A stretch of 5,548 bases of DNA, taken from Bordetella parapertussis (lineage in GTDB: Bacteria; Pseudomonadota; Gammaproteobacteria; Burkholderiales; Burkholderiaceae_C). Of this stretch, positions 5,026 to 5,548 are shown one piece after another (position 1 is the stretch's first letter; each line of letters begins with the position of its first letter). Under the pieces are notes generated by a model that saw only the letters and a list, made by a program, of their open reading frames with translations, searched no databases and had not been told where the DNA came from. The translations under genes were made by a program, and so were the position numbers. The stretch covers positions 1-5,548 of the forward strand of contig CAMDJU010000188.1 of NCBI GenBank assembly GCA_945900695.1. The letters are read 5' to 3'.

Positions 5026-5361
5026 TCAGGACACCAACACACGTTTGACGGTGGTGTGCTGATGGTCTTGCAACTTGTCTTTATGGCGCACCACTTGGCG
5101 ATCAAGTTTGTCCACCAAGATGTCGACCGCGGCATACAAGTCAGCATGGGCGCTCTCAGCGAACATATCGCTTCCCTTCACATGGATGTTGCACTCGGCC
5201 CTTTGGCGGCCTTGCTTCTCTTTTTGCTTTTCCACGGTCAGCAAGACTTTGACATCCACCACCTGATCAAAGTGTCGGGTGATGCGGTCTAGCTTGTGGG
5301 TCACATAACTGCGCAGGGCCGGGGTCACTTCCAAATGGTGACCGCTGATCGTCAAGTTCAT
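5026..5361 (-). CDS. hpf: Ribosome hibernation promoting factor, short form (HPF/YfiA family)
   Basis: HPF binds the decoding centre of the 30S subunit and helps inactivate and preserve ribosomes as 100S dimers in slow growth. The 111-residue product has the beta-alpha-beta-beta-beta-alpha fold expected: [20 protein letters not shown] at the start, a first helix to about residue 31, a strand [10 protein letters not shown] (34-43), then [31 protein letters not shown], where DLYAAVD..VDKLDRQ is the family signature. There is no C-terminal dimerisation domain, so it is the short form. The ATG at 5361 has a perfect AGGAGG 4 nt upstream, predicting strong translation. It is the first visible gene of hpf-ptsN-hprK; rpoN, its usual upstream neighbour, is outside the window. 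A sigma-70-like promoter lies at 5436-5464. Confidence 0.95.
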   Translation of the reverse strand: MNLTISGHHLEVTPALRSYVTHKLDRITRHFDQVVDVKVLLTVEKQKEKQGRQRAECNIHVKGSDMFAESAHADLYAAVDILVDKLDRQVVRHKDKLQDHQHTTVKRVLVS

Positions 5362-5365
5362 GGAG

Positions 5366-5371
5366 CCTCCT
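5366..5371 (-). promoter_or_regulatory. Strong Shine-Dalgarno of hpf
   Basis: AGGAGG on the minus strand, 4 nt before the hpf ATG, is a full match to the anti-Shine-Dalgarno complement and the best ribosome site in the window. It contrasts with ptsN, fur and bamE, which show none. Confidence 0.75.
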
Positions 5372-5435
5372 GGTTACAAGTTGATGGATCTGAAACCCCA
5401 GAGGCCAATGCATCCAAGGGCACTCAGACAACCCC

Positions 5436-5464
5436 ACTATGCACCGACCGAACCGGTTTGGCAA
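5436..5464 (-). promoter_or_regulatory. Candidate sigma-70 promoter of hpf
   Basis: On the minus strand TTGCCA (5464-5459, 5 of 6 to TTGACA) is followed by a 17-nt spacer and CATAGT (5441-5436, 4 of 6 to TATAAT). The start would be near 5429, giving a leader of about 68 nt. A dyad CCnAACCGGTTnGG (5448-5461) covers the spacer and part of the -35. The promoter suggests hpf can be expressed independently of an upstream gene. Confidence 0.5.
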
Positions 5465-5548
5465 CCTCCCAGGCCCCGAAAAACCCTATTTAAATGGTCC
5501 CACTGGCCAGACCTTGCGGCGCGACAAAACCAGCTGTGAAATGGCGCT
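5465..5548. other. Right-edge stretch with no recognisable gene
   Basis: I see no convincing coding sequence here on either strand. One open minus-strand frame enters from the right edge and ends at a TAG (5488-5486), reading SAISQLVLSRRKVWPVGPFK. It lacks the RpoN box expected if this were the end of rpoN. The short motif ATTTAAAT (5488-5495) is an A+T-rich palindrome. The stretch is probably intergenic. Confidence 0.35.

Noticed and set aside
4834..5292. Plus-strand frame of 152 codons over the hpf-ptsN gap and hpf
   Set aside because: Much of it is antisense to hpf and no family is recognisable. The gap part is better explained by regulatory repeats.
5489..5548. 3' end of rpoN entering from the right edge
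   Set aside because: The one open frame lacks the RpoN box (ARRTVAKYR-like) expected near the end of sigma-54, so I do not call it.

Overview
The window is chromosomal housekeeping DNA from a betaproteobacterium, most likely Burkholderiales and probably Comamonadaceae-like. This rests on the protein sequences (HprK, EIIA-Ntr, short HPF, a Fur with both Cys pairs, a BamE with a long tail), on gene order and on high G+C. The genus cannot be fixed from the sequence alone. I see no mobile element, CRISPR array, tRNA, rRNA, phage gene or defence system.

Left block (1-2835, minus strand): five genes are read leftwards, bamE, dapB, exbB, exbD, then the 5' part of leuS, which runs off the left edge. 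The gaps are 20, 8, 8 and 110 nt. The Shine-Dalgarno sequences of exbB and exbD overlap the stop codons of the genes before them, so dapB-exbB-exbD looks translationally coupled. The block combines outer-membrane assembly (BamE), diaminopimelate and lysine supply for peptidoglycan (DapB), a proton-driven inner-membrane motor (ExbB/ExbD) and leucyl-tRNA charging.

Middle (2836-3330): fur is read rightwards from a compact divergent promoter region. Its predicted -10 overlaps the bamE start codon. The predicted bamE start site falls on or next to the bamE ATG. fur and hprK converge with only 3 bp between their stop codons.

Right block (3334-5361, minus strand): hpf, ptsN and hprK are read leftwards. 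They encode a ribosome hibernation factor, the EIIA-Ntr phosphocarrier and HPr kinase/phosphorylase, the nitrogen-PTS branch usually found next to rpoN. rpoN is not in the window. The 219-bp hpf-ptsN gap holds tandem hairpins, a cluster of CACAAA/TTTGTG motifs, a good -10 and a perfect dyad 4 nt upstream of the ptsN ATG. It is the most interesting non-coding stretch here. From 5362 to the right edge I see an hpf promoter and Shine-Dalgarno sequence but no convincing gene.

No obviously new multi-gene system is visible. The leads worth following are regulatory: the ptsN leader, the bamE/fur promoter overlap, the fur/hprK junction and a G-quadruplex motif upstream of leuS.
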